Shown: positions 44,878 to 53,314 of the stretch, piece by piece
How positions within the stretch are numbered: the stretch's first letter is position 1
Layout of the letters: every line of letters begins with the position of its first letter
NCBI RefSeq assembly: GCF_020819595.1
Contig: NZ_JAJHNP010000026.1
Span: 78,946-142,945, forward strand
Origin: Streptomyces barringtoniae
Lineage (GTDB): Bacteria > Actinomycetota > Actinomycetes > Streptomycetales > Streptomycetaceae
Reading direction: 5' to 3'
DNA: 64,000 nt
Notes under the pieces: generated by a model
What the model saw: the letters and a program-made list of their open reading frames with translations, nothing else
The model's database searches: none
What the model was told of the DNA's origin: nothing
Translations under genes and position numbers: made by a program

Positions 44878-45615
44878 TCAGGCTTTCCGCTGGTCGCGGG
44901 GGACCAGGTACTTCCAGCACGCGTGGAAGAGGGCGGCGAACAGGACGAAGGAGCCCAGCGGAACCAGCGTCGTCAGCAGGACCACGGGCGAGCCGTCCGA
45001 GGTGAACAACAGTCCGATCGACAGTACGGTCATGCACCCGAAGGCGATGAGCGCCCCGTAGAACGCCCACAGCCAGGCCCTGCGGTGCGCCGCCCGTTGC
45101 CGGATCAGCGCCTCCACCTCCGGCCGGCGCTCCCACGCCATGCCGCGGTACGGGGCACCGACGGCCAGCAGACCGGCGACCTCGGCCGGCGGGTTGTCCA
45201 GCTGCCAGTCGTCGATGTGCGGCAGGAGGAGGCGCCGGCCGTCGGTGTCGTACATGTAGGTGAGCCAGTGACGGGCGGAACCCATGGCGTTCGGAACGGG
45301 CTCGGCGCGGATGTCGTAGATGGCGGACCAGGCGCGGGTGCGCTCGGTGAGGGCGCGGCGGACTGTGATGCCGTCAGGGTCGACCAGCGTGCGGCCGCGC
45401 CGCATGTAGAGCCCCAGCCGCGCGAGGGTCAGCACGAAAATGACGGCGAGGATGAGCATCGGCCACCGGAACGGGTCGCCGTGCCCCATCGTCTGGGAGA
45501 AGGCGAGGATCGGAATCACCGACGGCCCCAGGATCCTCACCAAGGGCGTCTTCTTGTACTTGCGGTACTCCCGCACGATTCCGACGCCGTCCGACGGCAT
45601 GGCGCTGTTGTCCAC
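44878..45615 (-). CDS. Membrane protein with PH-like domain
   Basis: About 245 residues from GTG 45615 (GGGAG 8 bases upstream). Two spans near residues 30-60 (PSVIPILAFSQTMG, WPMLILAVIFVLTLARL), then a soluble beta-rich part (GRTLVDPDGITVRRALTERT; DIRAEPVPN; WLTYMYDTDGRRLLLPHID) typical of bacterial PH-like membrane proteins, then two further spans at 180-235. ATG 45600 is an alternative start. Function unknown; lies inside the island and looks intact. Confidence 0.75.
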   Translation of the reverse strand: MDNSAMPSDGVGIVREYRKYKKTPLVRILGPSVIPILAFSQTMGHGDPFRWPMLILAVIFVLTLARLGLYMRRGRTLVDPDGITVRRALTERTRAWSAIYDIRAEPVPNAMGSARHWLTYMYDTDGRRLLLPHIDDWQLDNPPAEVAGLLAVGAPYRGMAWERRPEVEALIRQRAAHRRAWLWAFYGALIAFGCMTVLSIGLLFTSDGSPVVLLTTLVPLGSFVLFAALFHACWKYLVPRDQRKA

Positions 45616-45821
45616 CGCTGTTCTCCCCACCCGATGCGCACGAACACGTGCGCGACTGGGGAGAGGATAGGGGTGTCCCCTGAGAGTCCTACCCGGGGGT
45701 ATGCCGCAGGTCAGCGCAGGGTGCCGCCGTAGGCGGCGACGAGACCGCGCAGGCTCAGGCCGCCGATGAGAGCTGCTCCCGTCGAAACCAAAGCGGTGGT
45801 CGGCCGACGAGGCCGGTGGCG

Positions 45822-45845
45822 GTACAGCAGCGAAGTACAGCAACC
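45822..45845 (+). repeat. Dispersed repeat A, copy 1
   Basis: GTACAGCAGCGAAGTACAGC plus AACC, containing the internal direct repeat GTACAGCA. Other copies at 49061-49084 and 63620-63643, same orientation, followed by CGACCGGC-like sequence in the latter two. Confidence 0.7.
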
Positions 45846-45969
45846 ACAGCAACCGACCCCGTCCGGCGACGACCTCGTAAGGCCGTAGCGCGACCGGTAT
45901 GACCTTCACCGACCGATCCACATAGAGCTACGGATCAGAAGGTGACCGTGCCCCAACCGTGCCCGATCG

Positions 45970-46000
45970 AGCGGGGAACCACGGGGAACATCAGGCAGTC
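45970..46000 (+). repeat. GGGGAAC direct repeats (candidate integrase arm sites)
   Basis: GATCGAGCGGGGAACCACGG then GGAACATC. The same GATCGASCGGGGAAC element begins the 141-bp repeats at 46548 and 52453. Confidence 0.45.
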
Positions 46001-46017
46001 ACGGCACCCGGACACAA

Positions 46018-46058
46018 GAGCGGCCCCCGACCGAGAACCCAGGTCAGGGGCCGTTCTC
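46018..46058 (-). terminator. Hairpin beside the tRNA-Ser remnant
   Basis: GAGCGGCCCCCGACC and GGTCAGGGGCCGTTCTC form an imperfect stem; on the minus strand it follows the tRNA-Ser 3' half, as in an intact gene. Confidence 0.6.
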
Positions 46059-46070
46059 ACTGCTCATCCT

Positions 46071-46129
46071 GCGGAGGCGGTGGGATTTGAACCCACGGTG
46101 ACATCGCTGCCACGACGGTTTTCAAGATC
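46071..46129 (-). other. tRNA-Ser(TGA)-like 3' half (attachment-site remnant)
   Basis: Minus strand: anticodon loop CTTGAAA (anticodon TGA), a long variable arm GTCGTGGCAGCGATGTCACC, T-arm GGGTTCAAATCCC and acceptor CCGCCTCCG. The 5' half is absent; the preceding sequence belongs to the 3' end of a protein gene. Confidence 0.7.
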
Positions 46130-46421
46130 GCTCAGTCGCCGACGAACCAGAGGTATAGTGTGTTCCGTTCTGAACGACATTGCACAGCTCTCGGGTCTGG
46201 ATCAGCCAGGGGCCACCGTAGGCTTCGGGAAGGCGATCAAGCTCCGCGAGCAGCAACGGCACCTGCCGCTCGTTGAAGACGGCATCCCCGTAGGGGCTCA
46301 AGGCCCACAGCATCGGGAAGCTCACCGGGTCCAGCGCGGGAATGAGGTCCGTCCACGACAGTCCGGCCTGGGCGCGCGCTACGGGCTTTCCCGAGTCTCC
46401 GCGTACCTGAATGTTGATCAC
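46122..46421 (-). CDS. Small hypothetical protein, 3' end altered
   Basis: 99 residues from GTG 46421. Sequence has protein-like character (PYGDAVFNERQVPLLLAELD, YGGPWLIQTRELCNVVQNGT). Near the end a shift of one base would give HYLWFVGD and a stop at 46134, a plausible original terminus, just where the tRNA-Ser remnant begins. The present reading ends in TSGSSATERS and runs into the remnant. It may be an immunity-like orphan; no family recognised. Confidence 0.5.
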   Translation of the reverse strand: MINIQVRGDSGKPVARAQAGLSWTDLIPALDPVSFPMLWALSPYGDAVFNERQVPLLLAELDRLPEAYGGPWLIQTRELCNVVQNGTHYTSGSSATERS

Positions 46422-46547
46422 CCGCCGACCTTACCGGCGGCCGATGCCGAGCCGGCAAGGCAACCGCGGCGAGCGCCGTGAGCATGAGCACGACCTCACG
46501 CGAGGCGTAGAGGGGGCCTCTGATGAAGCAGTGCGATGACGCGGACC

Positions 46548-46688
46548 GCACCACAACCGCACCAGATCGACCGGGGAACAGCGGGGAATCACGGTGAAAG
46601 CAGCTGGCGCCGGCGAGGCCGCAGCCCAGCCGTCCACCCAGGTCAGCACCGCAGTCGGCTGCAAGTGCTCGCAGCTTCCCAAGCTGAG
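46548..46688 (+). repeat. 141-bp direct repeat, left copy, ending in tRNA-Gly-like core
   Basis: Begins GCACCACAACCGCACCAGAT, contains three GGGGAA units about 10 bases apart, ends CTCGCAGCTTCCCAAGCTGA, matching the anticodon arm of tRNA-Gly(CCC) (loop TTCCCAA). Partner of equal length at 52453-52593; both ends conserved, middle diverged. Confidence 0.7.
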
Positions 46689-46751
46689 GGCACCAATCGA
46701 CTGCAAGCGGCCCCAGGTGCAACCGAGGCTGATAGACATGGGACAACGATC

Positions 46752-47221
46752 ATGATGGGGGGCCTGATGGGGATGCGGCCAACGGCGTTCAGCGCGTTCG
46801 GACTTGGTATCAACTGGAGTTCACGAAGTCAGACAGAGTCATCGCGCAGAAGGTCCTGGATTTCCTTGCCGACAAGCGTGTTCTGACGGTCGGCCACGCA
46901 CGCCCTCAGATCGAGGCGGCGGCATGCCTTGCGTCGGCCGCCGAGTGCAGGGCGCAGCTCTCCGCGCATCTGGGCCAGTTGGAGAAGCCAGGGGGCGACC
47001 TGCGCACGTGGCTTCGTGCCATGCGTGAGGGCTTCACGGACTTCATCGAGGCCGGCGGACCCAGCGGGGAGCGCTTCGGACCAGGCTCCGACAGACGGTT
47101 CAATGAAGCCCTGGCACAGCTACGGAACCGTATCCAGCAGCAAGCGGATGAGGTCTCGGATCGGTACAAGCTGACCGGTCTCAACCTCCCTGAGCACGAG
47201 GGATGGCCCACAGGTTTCTAG
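46752..47221 (+). pseudogene. Frameshifted hypothetical gene (DUF6650-like)
   Basis: Starts MMGGLMGMRPTAFSAFGLGI and NW in one frame, then the protein continues one frame over as EFTKSDRVIAQKVLDFLADK, VGHARPQIEAAACLASAAEC, LRTWLRAMREGFTDFIEAGG, ending GLNLPEHEGWPTGF. Restoring one G at about 46820 (TGGAG to TGGGAG) joins the frames. The overall pattern (FGxxxNW, then VIxFLxxKRVL) resembles DUF6650, recalled only loosely. The second frame has no start before TTG 46979. Confidence 0.6.
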
Positions 47222-47883
47222 CTGAAAGTAGACCGGTTCGGCGGCAACCTACCAGGGGATCGCGCACGCCCCGGACCTGCCACGCCGGGCCGTCCCTGGG
47301 CCGTCCGAGGCTGCTCAACAGCGGCCAATGACGACCAACGACGACCACCAGGAGCGCGAGCCCACTGCCGCTGAACAGCAAAAACCCAGCTCACCAAGAT
47401 CCCCGACAAGACCCAGGGCAAGAAGACAAGTCTTGCCACGCCCCTTGATTCTCTGGACGCGGCGGGTAGACCGCGCCCGCTGGCATTGATCACCGTCCGG
47501 CCTGGGCGAATCCTGCTGCGTGCGGCTACGTTCGTCGGACGGCCCCCGTTCACGTGGCCTCTTTGAACCTGCGCCAGGCCGTATGTCAAGCAGCGACTCG
47601 CCGACAATCCCCGGCGCCCCACCAGCATCGCGGGTGACTAGACGTTAGAAGATCACCTGTAAGGACTAATTGCTATCCAACTGCTTGTGTTTACCGTGCA
47701 TTTGATGGCTCGCCAGCTCTGTCTCTGAGTGACGTCGAGGGGCTCCGCGTACCCGATCAGCCCCACGGAGCCGGGATCCCGATTTGCTCGATATGACAGC
47801 GATAAGGGGTGTTAGTACGTTCAATCACGCACCGGCTGCCACAGCGGGCGCTCCTGTTCCAGTCTCAGAGGAGAGCAAGCGAT
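47222..47883. other. Intergenic with a diverged repeat-B copy
   Basis: No gene recognised. 47286-47310 repeats GGGCCGTCCCTGGGCCGTCC GAGG, the start of repeat B, followed by CCAATGACGACCAACGACGA and an imperfect hairpin. 47640-47760 is AT-richer and probably holds the promoter of the next gene. Confidence 0.5.
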
Positions 47884-48576
47884 ATGTTCACGATCCATTC
47901 CCGCAAGATCGCCACGGCCGTCGCGGCCGTCGCGGCAATGACCGCGACTGGTATCACCTACGCCTCGGCCGCCTCGGCGCCGGTTCCCCAGGCCGCCCCG
48001 GCGGTCACGGCGGCACCGTCCGGCGGTCCCAGCACCCCCAACACCGGTCCCAGCACCCCCAACACCAACGAGGGCAAGGGCAACGAAGGAAGAGAAGGAG
48101 GGGGGCCCCGCCGCTATTTCGAGGGCAGGATTTTCTTCAACGAGCGCGAATTCTCCGGCCGCCCCGACGGCTGCATCACCGTCGTCAGCGGCCTGGGTGC
48201 CAAGACCCTCAACATCCGCAACGACAGTCGCAACGTGGTCGAGGTCTTCCGCGGGGCTGTCTGCGACAACGGCGCCCCCGTCGCCACCGTCGGCCCCTTC
48301 AGCTCCGCCAACGCCGTCTGCCCGAGGTTCAAGGACGATGACGAGCACGAGAACGGGAACTGCGAGGAGCGAGAGCACCACGAGAACGGCGAGCACCACG
48401 AGAACGGCGAGCACCACGAGAACGGCGAGCACCACGAGAACGGCGAGCACCACGAGGAGATGGAGGACGGCGTGAAGGTCAAGAACGGAGTCATCGCCAG
48501 CTTCCGCGTCATCTGCCGCCACGGGATTGGCGAGGGCGGCGCATTTGGCGACGGTGGCGCATTCGGCGGATTCTAA
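47884..48576 (+). CDS. Secreted protein with His/Glu-rich hexapeptide repeats
   Basis: 230 residues. Signal peptide (KIATAVAAVAAMTATGITYA, cleavage near ASA). GGPSTPNT duplicates, then a folded part with two or more cysteines (DGCITVVSGLGAKTLNIRND; VFRGAVCDNGAPVATVGPFS), then four perfect EHHENG repeats plus a partial, and a tail GVIASFRVICRHG and GGAFGDGGAFGGF. The His/Glu array could bind metal (inference). GAGGAGAG precedes the ATG. No family recognised. Confidence 0.75.
   Translation: MFTIHSRKIATAVAAVAAMTATGITYASAASAPVPQAAPAVTAAPSGGPSTPNTGPSTPNTNEGKGNEGREGGGPRRYFEGRIFFNEREFSGRPDGCITVVSGLGAKTLNIRNDSRNVVEVFRGAVCDNGAPVATVGPFSSANAVCPRFKDDDEHENGNCEEREHHENGEHHENGEHHENGEHHENGEHHEEMEDGVKVKNGVIASFRVICRHGIGEGGAFGDGGAFGGF
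48373..48456 (+). repeat. 18-bp tandem repeat (4 perfect copies plus partial)
   Basis: Unit GAGCACCACGAGAACGGC at 48373, 48391, 48409 and 48427, then GAGCACCACGAG; encodes EHHENG. Perfect identity indicates recent expansion. Confidence 0.95.
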
Positions 48577-48658
48577 GGCCAGCAGCCACCTGATGCGCAC
48601 GCTGGAGAACGCCGGCTCACCGGAATTGGGCCGGCGCCTCCGGCCAGGCGCACAATAC

Positions 48659-48694
48659 AGGATCCCGGCCCGTAATAGGGCCGGGATCCTTTTC
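48659..48694 (+). terminator. Rho-independent terminator
   Basis: AGGATCCCGGCCC-GTAATA-GGGCCGGGATCCT then TTTTC; 13-bp perfect stem. Confidence 0.88.
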
Positions 48695-49214
48695 ATTCCC
48701 CCCTCTGGCCGCAGAGGTCCTTACCGGACGCAACGGCCGGCGCAATGACGTCCCCAAGCTCCTTGGAGTCGTTGCTGAGGTAGAGCTACGACGCGACGGT
48801 TTCTGCCTCGGCCGGCAGCCCGCGGCGCGCAGGGGATGAGCGGGGCCCTGCGCCCGAAGGTGGACCACACTGCCGACCTTCGGCGGCCGTCGGGAGACGC
48901 CCATGGCAGCGAGCAGGACCGCTGCTTCCTGTTCCCTGCCGACGGCATCGAGGCCCTGGTCGCCGAGATCGACGGCGCCGCGAAGCACCGGACTGACGCT
49001 CACTCACTGTCATCAGCGAGGTCAACCCTGCTGGTCTCACCTCGCTGGCCGCCCGTTGCGGTACAGCAGCGGAGTACAGCAACCACCGCAACCGCAGCCG
49101 ACCGGCATAGACCTTCGAAGTCCCCATGACCAGCGTCCTGGACCGCACTGACCGTCCGGCCGATAGTTCGGGACGAGGAGGTCTTCCCCAGGCTGGCGAC
49201 AGCCGACGGTGGAG
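48695..49214. other. Intergenic with dispersed repeat A, copy 2 (49061-49084)
   Basis: No supported gene; stretches at 48740-49020 look like decayed coding sequence but no family is recognisable. Repeat A is followed by CCGCAACCGCAGCCGACCGG, shared with the copy at 63620. Confidence 0.5.
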
Positions 49215-49350
49215 CTCGGGCCGTCTCTGGGCCGTCCGAGGTCACCCGATGCTAACCAACAACGACAGAAGCCCACGGCAGCTGAGCAGCTCAGAGCCGT
49301 GGGCTTCGTCAGCGCCGCTGGCCAGCGAGACCCTTGATCAGTAGACCGGC
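49215..49350 (+). repeat. 136-bp dispersed repeat B, with internal terminator hairpin
   Basis: Starts with GGGCCGT direct repeats, then AACCAACAACGACAGAAGCC, a 12-bp hairpin GAAGCCCACGGC/GCCGTGGGCTTC (49268-49307), and ends TTGATCAGTAGACCGGC. Second copy of equal length at 60422-60557. Confidence 0.78.
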
Positions 49351-49636
49351 TACTGATCACAGTTATTGGCGCTTGCCGCATCCATTGAGACTCCGCCGAC
49401 CTGGGAAGCCGCAGGTTGTGTGATAAAATCCGTGGCGCGCTGGAGGTGCTTCTGTCTGCCCTGACGGCCATCTGCACAGGTGCAGCCTGTCGTCACCGTT
49501 CTGTCACAAGTAGTCGCCGCACGGAACCCTGCCGCTCTCCCGCCCTCTCTGCACTCACGTACCACGACCACGCGTACCGCGGGGCAACAACCGACGACCG
49601 AAACCCGCGGACGAGACGACTCAGGGGGACGACAGC

Positions 49637-50206
49637 ATGCGGCACAGCAACGGCATTCGCAGGGCGGCACTGGCGACGACGGCGGTCACGGCCGTCGCGG
49701 CGGCGGTGACCGGCATCCTGCCCGGCACCGCCATGGCGGCGAGCACCACCACCTCCACCCCGCCGCCCGCCTGCCCGGCCTCCGCCCTCCAGGTCAGCGC
49801 CTGGCAGGCCGTCCACCGGCCCGTCGGGACCGGGACCGGGGCGGCGGTCGTGCAGTTCACCAACGTCTCCCGGAGGACGTGCGTCCTGAAGGGCCATCCG
49901 ACGGTCGCGGGCGCCGGCAACGGCTCCCCCGCCCACAACACCCCGCTCAAGGTCACCCCCACCGGCAGGGCGGCCACCGTGACGGTCCGGCCGCACGGCA
50001 AGGCGTGGGTGAAGCTGACCTTCGTCCAGGTCCAGGGGGAGGCCGACGGCTACTGCGTGTCGGGCAAGGACCCGGTGACGTATCCGACGATGGTCATCGG
50101 GCTGCCGCACTCCGGGAAGCACCAGGTCGCCCTGAACGACGGGGTGTGGGCCGAGTGCGACAACAAGGTGACCGTCACCCCGGTCTCGGCGGTCAAGCCT
50201 TCCTGA
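49637..50206 (+). CDS. Secreted DUF4232-type protein
   Basis: 189 residues. Signal peptide ending AMAAST, then a small beta-sandwich: CPASALQVSAWQAV, VVQFTNVSRRTCVLKGHPTV, and a late CVSG and WAECDN, the cysteine pattern and TNxSxxxCxLxGxP motif of DUF4232. Exported, function unknown. CAGGGGGAC precedes the ATG. Confidence 0.82.
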   Translation: MRHSNGIRRAALATTAVTAVAAAVTGILPGTAMAASTTTSTPPPACPASALQVSAWQAVHRPVGTGTGAAVVQFTNVSRRTCVLKGHPTVAGAGNGSPAHNTPLKVTPTGRAATVTVRPHGKAWVKLTFVQVQGEADGYCVSGKDPVTYPTMVIGLPHSGKHQVALNDGVWAECDNKVTVTPVSAVKPS

Positions 50207-50733
50207 CCCCACCGTCCCCACAGATCGAGCAGCCTGCACGACGATCGCAACGCTCTGACCTGCACGTTTACGAGGCGCTGCACATAAGTGCAGGTCAGCG
50301 ACTCAGCGCACCTCGGTGCGCTGAGTCGCTGACCTGCGGTGATCAAACTCCGATGACACAAACTCGCGTCCGTCAAAGTCCGATGGCAAACGGTCAAGAT
50401 CCAGTGGCACGGGACAGCAGGAGACGACCGCCAAGAAGAAGCCCCCGTCTAAGAGCTTGTAACGCACGCGCGGGCCCTCACCAGGTGAGTGTCTAACTGC
50501 GTGACAACGCCAGCGAACAACGGCGGACGAGCGCGAACGTCTGCAGACCATCGGCGCAGGTAAGGGGTGCACCAGACCAAAGGAAGCACGCCCGCCCAAG
50601 TTGCTTCGGGACGAAGAAGTCGTGAGCCCTGTTGCTCGGTCTGACCGCAGGTGAGCTTGCTCCCGCCGGCGTGAGCAGCCCTCACGCCAAGTCCCCGCTC
50701 GCGCTGCCGCAGACGGGGACTCCGTCCTGGGCG
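50207..50733. other. Intergenic with long palindrome; no gene
   Basis: After the palindrome at 50290-50337 come AAACTCCGATGACACAAACT and AAAGTCCGATGGCAAACGGT, a spaced repeat of (A)CTCCGATG type that could be a transposon end. No transposase follows. 50450-50730 contains no supported frame. Confidence 0.4.
50290..50337. repeat. 48-bp near-perfect palindrome
   Basis: Arms of 23 bases (GCAGGTCAGCGACTCAGCGC plus ACC) around a 2-base centre, all 23 pairs matching. Part of the arm (CTGACCTGCAC) is also present at about 50255-50265. Confidence 0.9.
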
Positions 50734-50982
50734 TTAGTTCCTCCGGCGACGCCCCTGCGCATAGGGTCCGTGGCGATCATGTTCCCGCCATTCCTCGTCA
50801 TGAGGGTCACGGTCTTCGGCGCCCGCATTGTCTCCGGGAGTCGAGATGTGTTCCCCCTTGTTGACCTTGGCCAGCAGCGAGGCGAGGGGATCAGGGGGAC
50901 CATCGCTGAAGCGATCAGAGCCGCGCTCGGGCGGCGGCCCCGGCTCTGTCCTGTCGTGCCGCGCCCGTGATGTACCGCTCAT
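50734..50982 (-). CDS. Small hypothetical hydrophilic protein
   Basis: 82 residues from ATG 50982, preceded by GGAGGGGGC at good spacing, the main support. Sequence is polar and probably disordered (PPPERGSDRFSDGPPDPLAS; HDEEWREHDRHGPYAQGRRR). No family recognised. Confidence 0.5.
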   Translation of the reverse strand: MSGTSRARHDRTEPGPPPERGSDRFSDGPPDPLASLLAKVNKGEHISTPGDNAGAEDRDPHDEEWREHDRHGPYAQGRRRRN

Positions 50983-51390
50983 GAGCAGCCCCCTCCGACT
51001 CACTGAGATGCACTCGAGGTCTTTCCCTGGAAGGTCGCGGGTAACCCGACTTCGCCCTTGCCAGCTGCGCAATCTTGCTGGAAGCCAACCACCATTGGAC
51101 ACACTCCAGACCTTCAACGTCCGCTCATGCATTGCGTGTTGGCTGCGCTGAGGTTCGTGCCACAACCATGCCAGATGCAGAGGTCAGCCACGGTCAATGA
51201 GGGTCCCCCGCGGTCGAGTTGCCGGGCGCCTCGCCAGATATCGAAGCCGCAGGTCACCGGCAGGATCCGCCAGCCTCTCTCCTAAAAGCGGGTGTCGGCG
51301 CCGGCCGCCCTCCTATCCGCCGGGTCGGCGCGACGTCCCTTGCGTGCCATCAGCCTCAAGAGGAAGATCCTCCCTGATCGAGGAGACATG
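50983..51390. other. Intergenic, nothing recognised
   Basis: Short open frames only, without ribosome sites or family features. Confidence 0.5.
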
Positions 51391-51705
51391 ATGCTGCGGT
51401 TTATGGACTGGACCGTAGTTGCGATGGGGTGCGTACTGATTCTCGGGAGTCTCGGTAGCCGCTGGTGGGAGCGAGCCAAGATTTCGAAGGGAGACACCCC
51501 AGACCCACACATGCGTTACCTCCGGGCGTGGCTCCCCCTCCTCATGGGTCTGGGAATGATAAGCGCCAAGGTGCCAGGCCTGCTGCACGCGCCCCATCCC
51601 GTCGTCGAGATCGTTGACGCGCTCAACTTCGTACTGGCCGTCACGGTGCTGATCTTCGCCATCCGGTCGGGGCGTCGCTTCCTCCGGCCGCGCAGCACCA
51701 CGTGA
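51391..51705 (+). CDS. Small membrane protein
   Basis: 104 residues from ATG 51391 with AGGAG 5 bases upstream (ATG 51388 is too close). Predicted three spans: WTVVAMGCVLILGSLGS, WLPLLMGLGMISAKVPGLLH and ALNFVLAVTVLIFAI. No family recognised. Confidence 0.6.
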   Translation: MLRFMDWTVVAMGCVLILGSLGSRWWERAKISKGDTPDPHMRYLRAWLPLLMGLGMISAKVPGLLHAPHPVVEIVDALNFVLAVTVLIFAIRSGRRFLRPRSTT

Positions 51706-51770
51706 CAGCCCGCCGCAGACGCTCACGGCGGAGCCACCCGAGTTGGGGGGACTGGAGTGGCCCCACCCTC

Positions 51771-51922
51771 CGTCTCAGTTTCCGTCTCATTCAACGCCGT
51801 TCACGACCGTTCAGGCCAGACCCCAAGCCGCCACCGCGTCGGAGGCCAGTCAGCCATGAACACAGGTGAACGCCCCCGCACACAGCCCGACACCCCACCA
51901 CCACAGTTGGAAAGCGTGCACC
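51771..51922 (+). repeat. 152-bp direct repeat, left copy, ending in tRNA-Ser(GGA)-like core
   Basis: Begins CGTCTCAGTTTCCGTCTCAT TCA (a direct repeat of CGTCTCA), ends ACAGTTGGAAAGCGTGCACC, the anticodon-arm sequence of streptomycete tRNA-Ser(GGA) (TTGGAAAGCGTG). Partner of equal length at 53163-53314. Confidence 0.72.
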
Positions 51923-51994
51923 AGTGATGACGCTGACGTACGGGCCGCTCGGTGCTCAGCCCTACTGTCAGACTGACGCTGTACGGTCCGCTCC

Positions 51995-52396
51995 ATGGTT
52001 GAGAGACCTACGACGAACTGGCGTGACTGCATAGCTAAAGAAGCCGAAGAGCTTGCCGCCGGCACCCTGGACCCTGAGTGCGCGTGCATGGCGGGACTGT
52101 TCCCCGAAGAACTGCTCACGTCGACCGATGCCGTCCTCGACACCTTCGAGAGCGAGCTCCCCGGGCTGGGGGAGGCAGACGACGCACAGATCTTCGGCGT
52201 CGTGGAACGCGTCGTCCTGGCCCTGAACGCTGTGAACGAAGCCCACAACGAAAGCGCCTACGAAACCGACGAGCGCGAGCAACTGTGCGAGTTCATCGAC
52301 CAATCGCTCACCGAGCACGGGGTCGACATCGTCGCACTGACCGCCCGGCATGGACTCGGCCGCTACCAGATCACGGACAAGTGGCGGAAGTGGTAA
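51995..52396 (+). CDS. Hypothetical protein (immunity-like)
   Basis: 133 residues, acidic and helical: NWRDCIAKEAEELAAGTLDP, VVERVVLALNAVNEAHNESA, LCEFIDQSLTEHGVDIVALT, ending GRYQITDKWRKW. Size, acidity and the terminal segment resemble small immunity-type proteins, but no family is recognised. Lies between the two repeat pairs. Confidence 0.65.
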   Translation: MVERPTTNWRDCIAKEAEELAAGTLDPECACMAGLFPEELLTSTDAVLDTFESELPGLGEADDAQIFGVVERVVLALNAVNEAHNESAYETDEREQLCEFIDQSLTEHGVDIVALTARHGLGRYQITDKWRKW

Positions 52397-52452
52397 CGCC
52401 GCGCGCTGACGCTGCCCGCTGAGGAACCGCTTCCTGACACAGCACCGCTCCC

Positions 52453-52593
52453 GCACCACAAGCGCACCAGATCGAGCGGGGAACAGCGGGGAATCACGGG
52501 GAAAGCAGTCGGGCCCGAGGAGGCCGCGCACCAGCCATTCGCCCAGCTCAACGCCGCAGCCGCCCTGCGATGCTCGCAGCTTCCCAAGCTGAG
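52453..52593 (+). repeat. 141-bp direct repeat, right copy
   Basis: Same start (GCACCACAAGCGCACCAGAT), GGGGAA triplet and end (CTCGCAGCTTCCCAAGCTGA) as 46548-46688, in the same orientation, bounding 5.9 kb. Confidence 0.7.
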
Positions 52594-52616
52594 GTCTCAC
52601 CGCAGTCGGGGGCCCG

Positions 52617-53117
52617 TTAGTCCAGCCAGACGAGCATCGCGTCGTCCGCCCTGGCAGCAGCCTCGAAGAACTGTGTGAGGCCGTCGTACCAGGGGCGCCC
52701 CCATTCCAGTGAGCCGGGCTCACCCCATCCCAGGGGATACACCTCGGCGCTGGCCAGCTCACCAGGATCCACGCCACTGACGAGCTGGTCATAGCTGGTA
52801 GTCCGCAGAGCTTCCGCGGCGAGCCGGACCCGCTCAGGCCGCAGGTACCTCGGAGGCCCGTAGCCCCAGTCCTCGTCCTCTGCGAACAGTTCCTCGCCGT
52901 GGATCACGTTCACGGGGAACTCTGCGTGCGCCAGCAGGAAGCGGAGCATGTCCCAGGTTTTGTAGGTACTGAAGTGGCGTGCTTCGGCCGGCGCAGGCTC
53001 CGTCTCCTCCTCGGCGTCCTGGACCTCTTCGACGAAGTTCAGAGCCCAGTCGGGATCTTGGATCGCTCGATCAAGCTCAGCAGCCGTGACACGCAGGTAC
53101 TCACCGATCATGCTCAT
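52617..53117 (-). CDS. DUF1877 (YfbM-like) protein
   Basis: 166 residues. MSMIGEYLRVTAAELDRAIQ, TYKTWDMLRFLLAH, NVIHGEELF, GPPRYLRPERVRLAAEAL and the C-terminal FFEAAARADDAMLVWLD match DUF1877. Function unknown; frequently near toxin/immunity genes. Start ATG 53117 (ATG 53111 possible). Confidence 0.88.
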   Translation of the reverse strand: MSMIGEYLRVTAAELDRAIQDPDWALNFVEEVQDAEEETEPAPAEARHFSTYKTWDMLRFLLAHAEFPVNVIHGEELFAEDEDWGYGPPRYLRPERVRLAAEALRTTSYDQLVSGVDPGELASAEVYPLGWGEPGSLEWGRPWYDGLTQFFEAAARADDAMLVWLD

Positions 53118-53162
53118 GGTCGGAGACTAGGCGTGGCCACTGACAACGACCGTCGGACGGGC

Positions 53163-53314
53163 CGTCTCAGTTTCCGTCTCATTCAGGCTGGTTAACCGGC
53201 GTTCAGCCGGGCCCCGGAGCCGATCCCAACTCGGTGCCGACCCGCCAATGAACGCAGGTGAACGCCCCTGCACGCCCCGCGCCACCCCACCAACACAGTT
53301 GGAAAGCGTGCACC
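53163..53314 (+). repeat. 152-bp direct repeat, right copy
   Basis: Same termini as 51771-51922: CGTCTCAGTTTCCGTCTCAT and ACAGTTGGAAAGCGTGCACC. The segment between copies (1.24 kb) carries two genes and overlaps the right copy of the 141-bp repeat. Confidence 0.72.

Noticed and set aside
48373..48456. Tandem repeats as a CRISPR array
   Set aside because: Units are contiguous without spacers and lie in frame inside a secreted protein.
48720..49150. Overlapping short frames as a gene between terminator and repeat B
   Set aside because: No ribosome site, no family, and the frames run through repeat A; probably decayed sequence.
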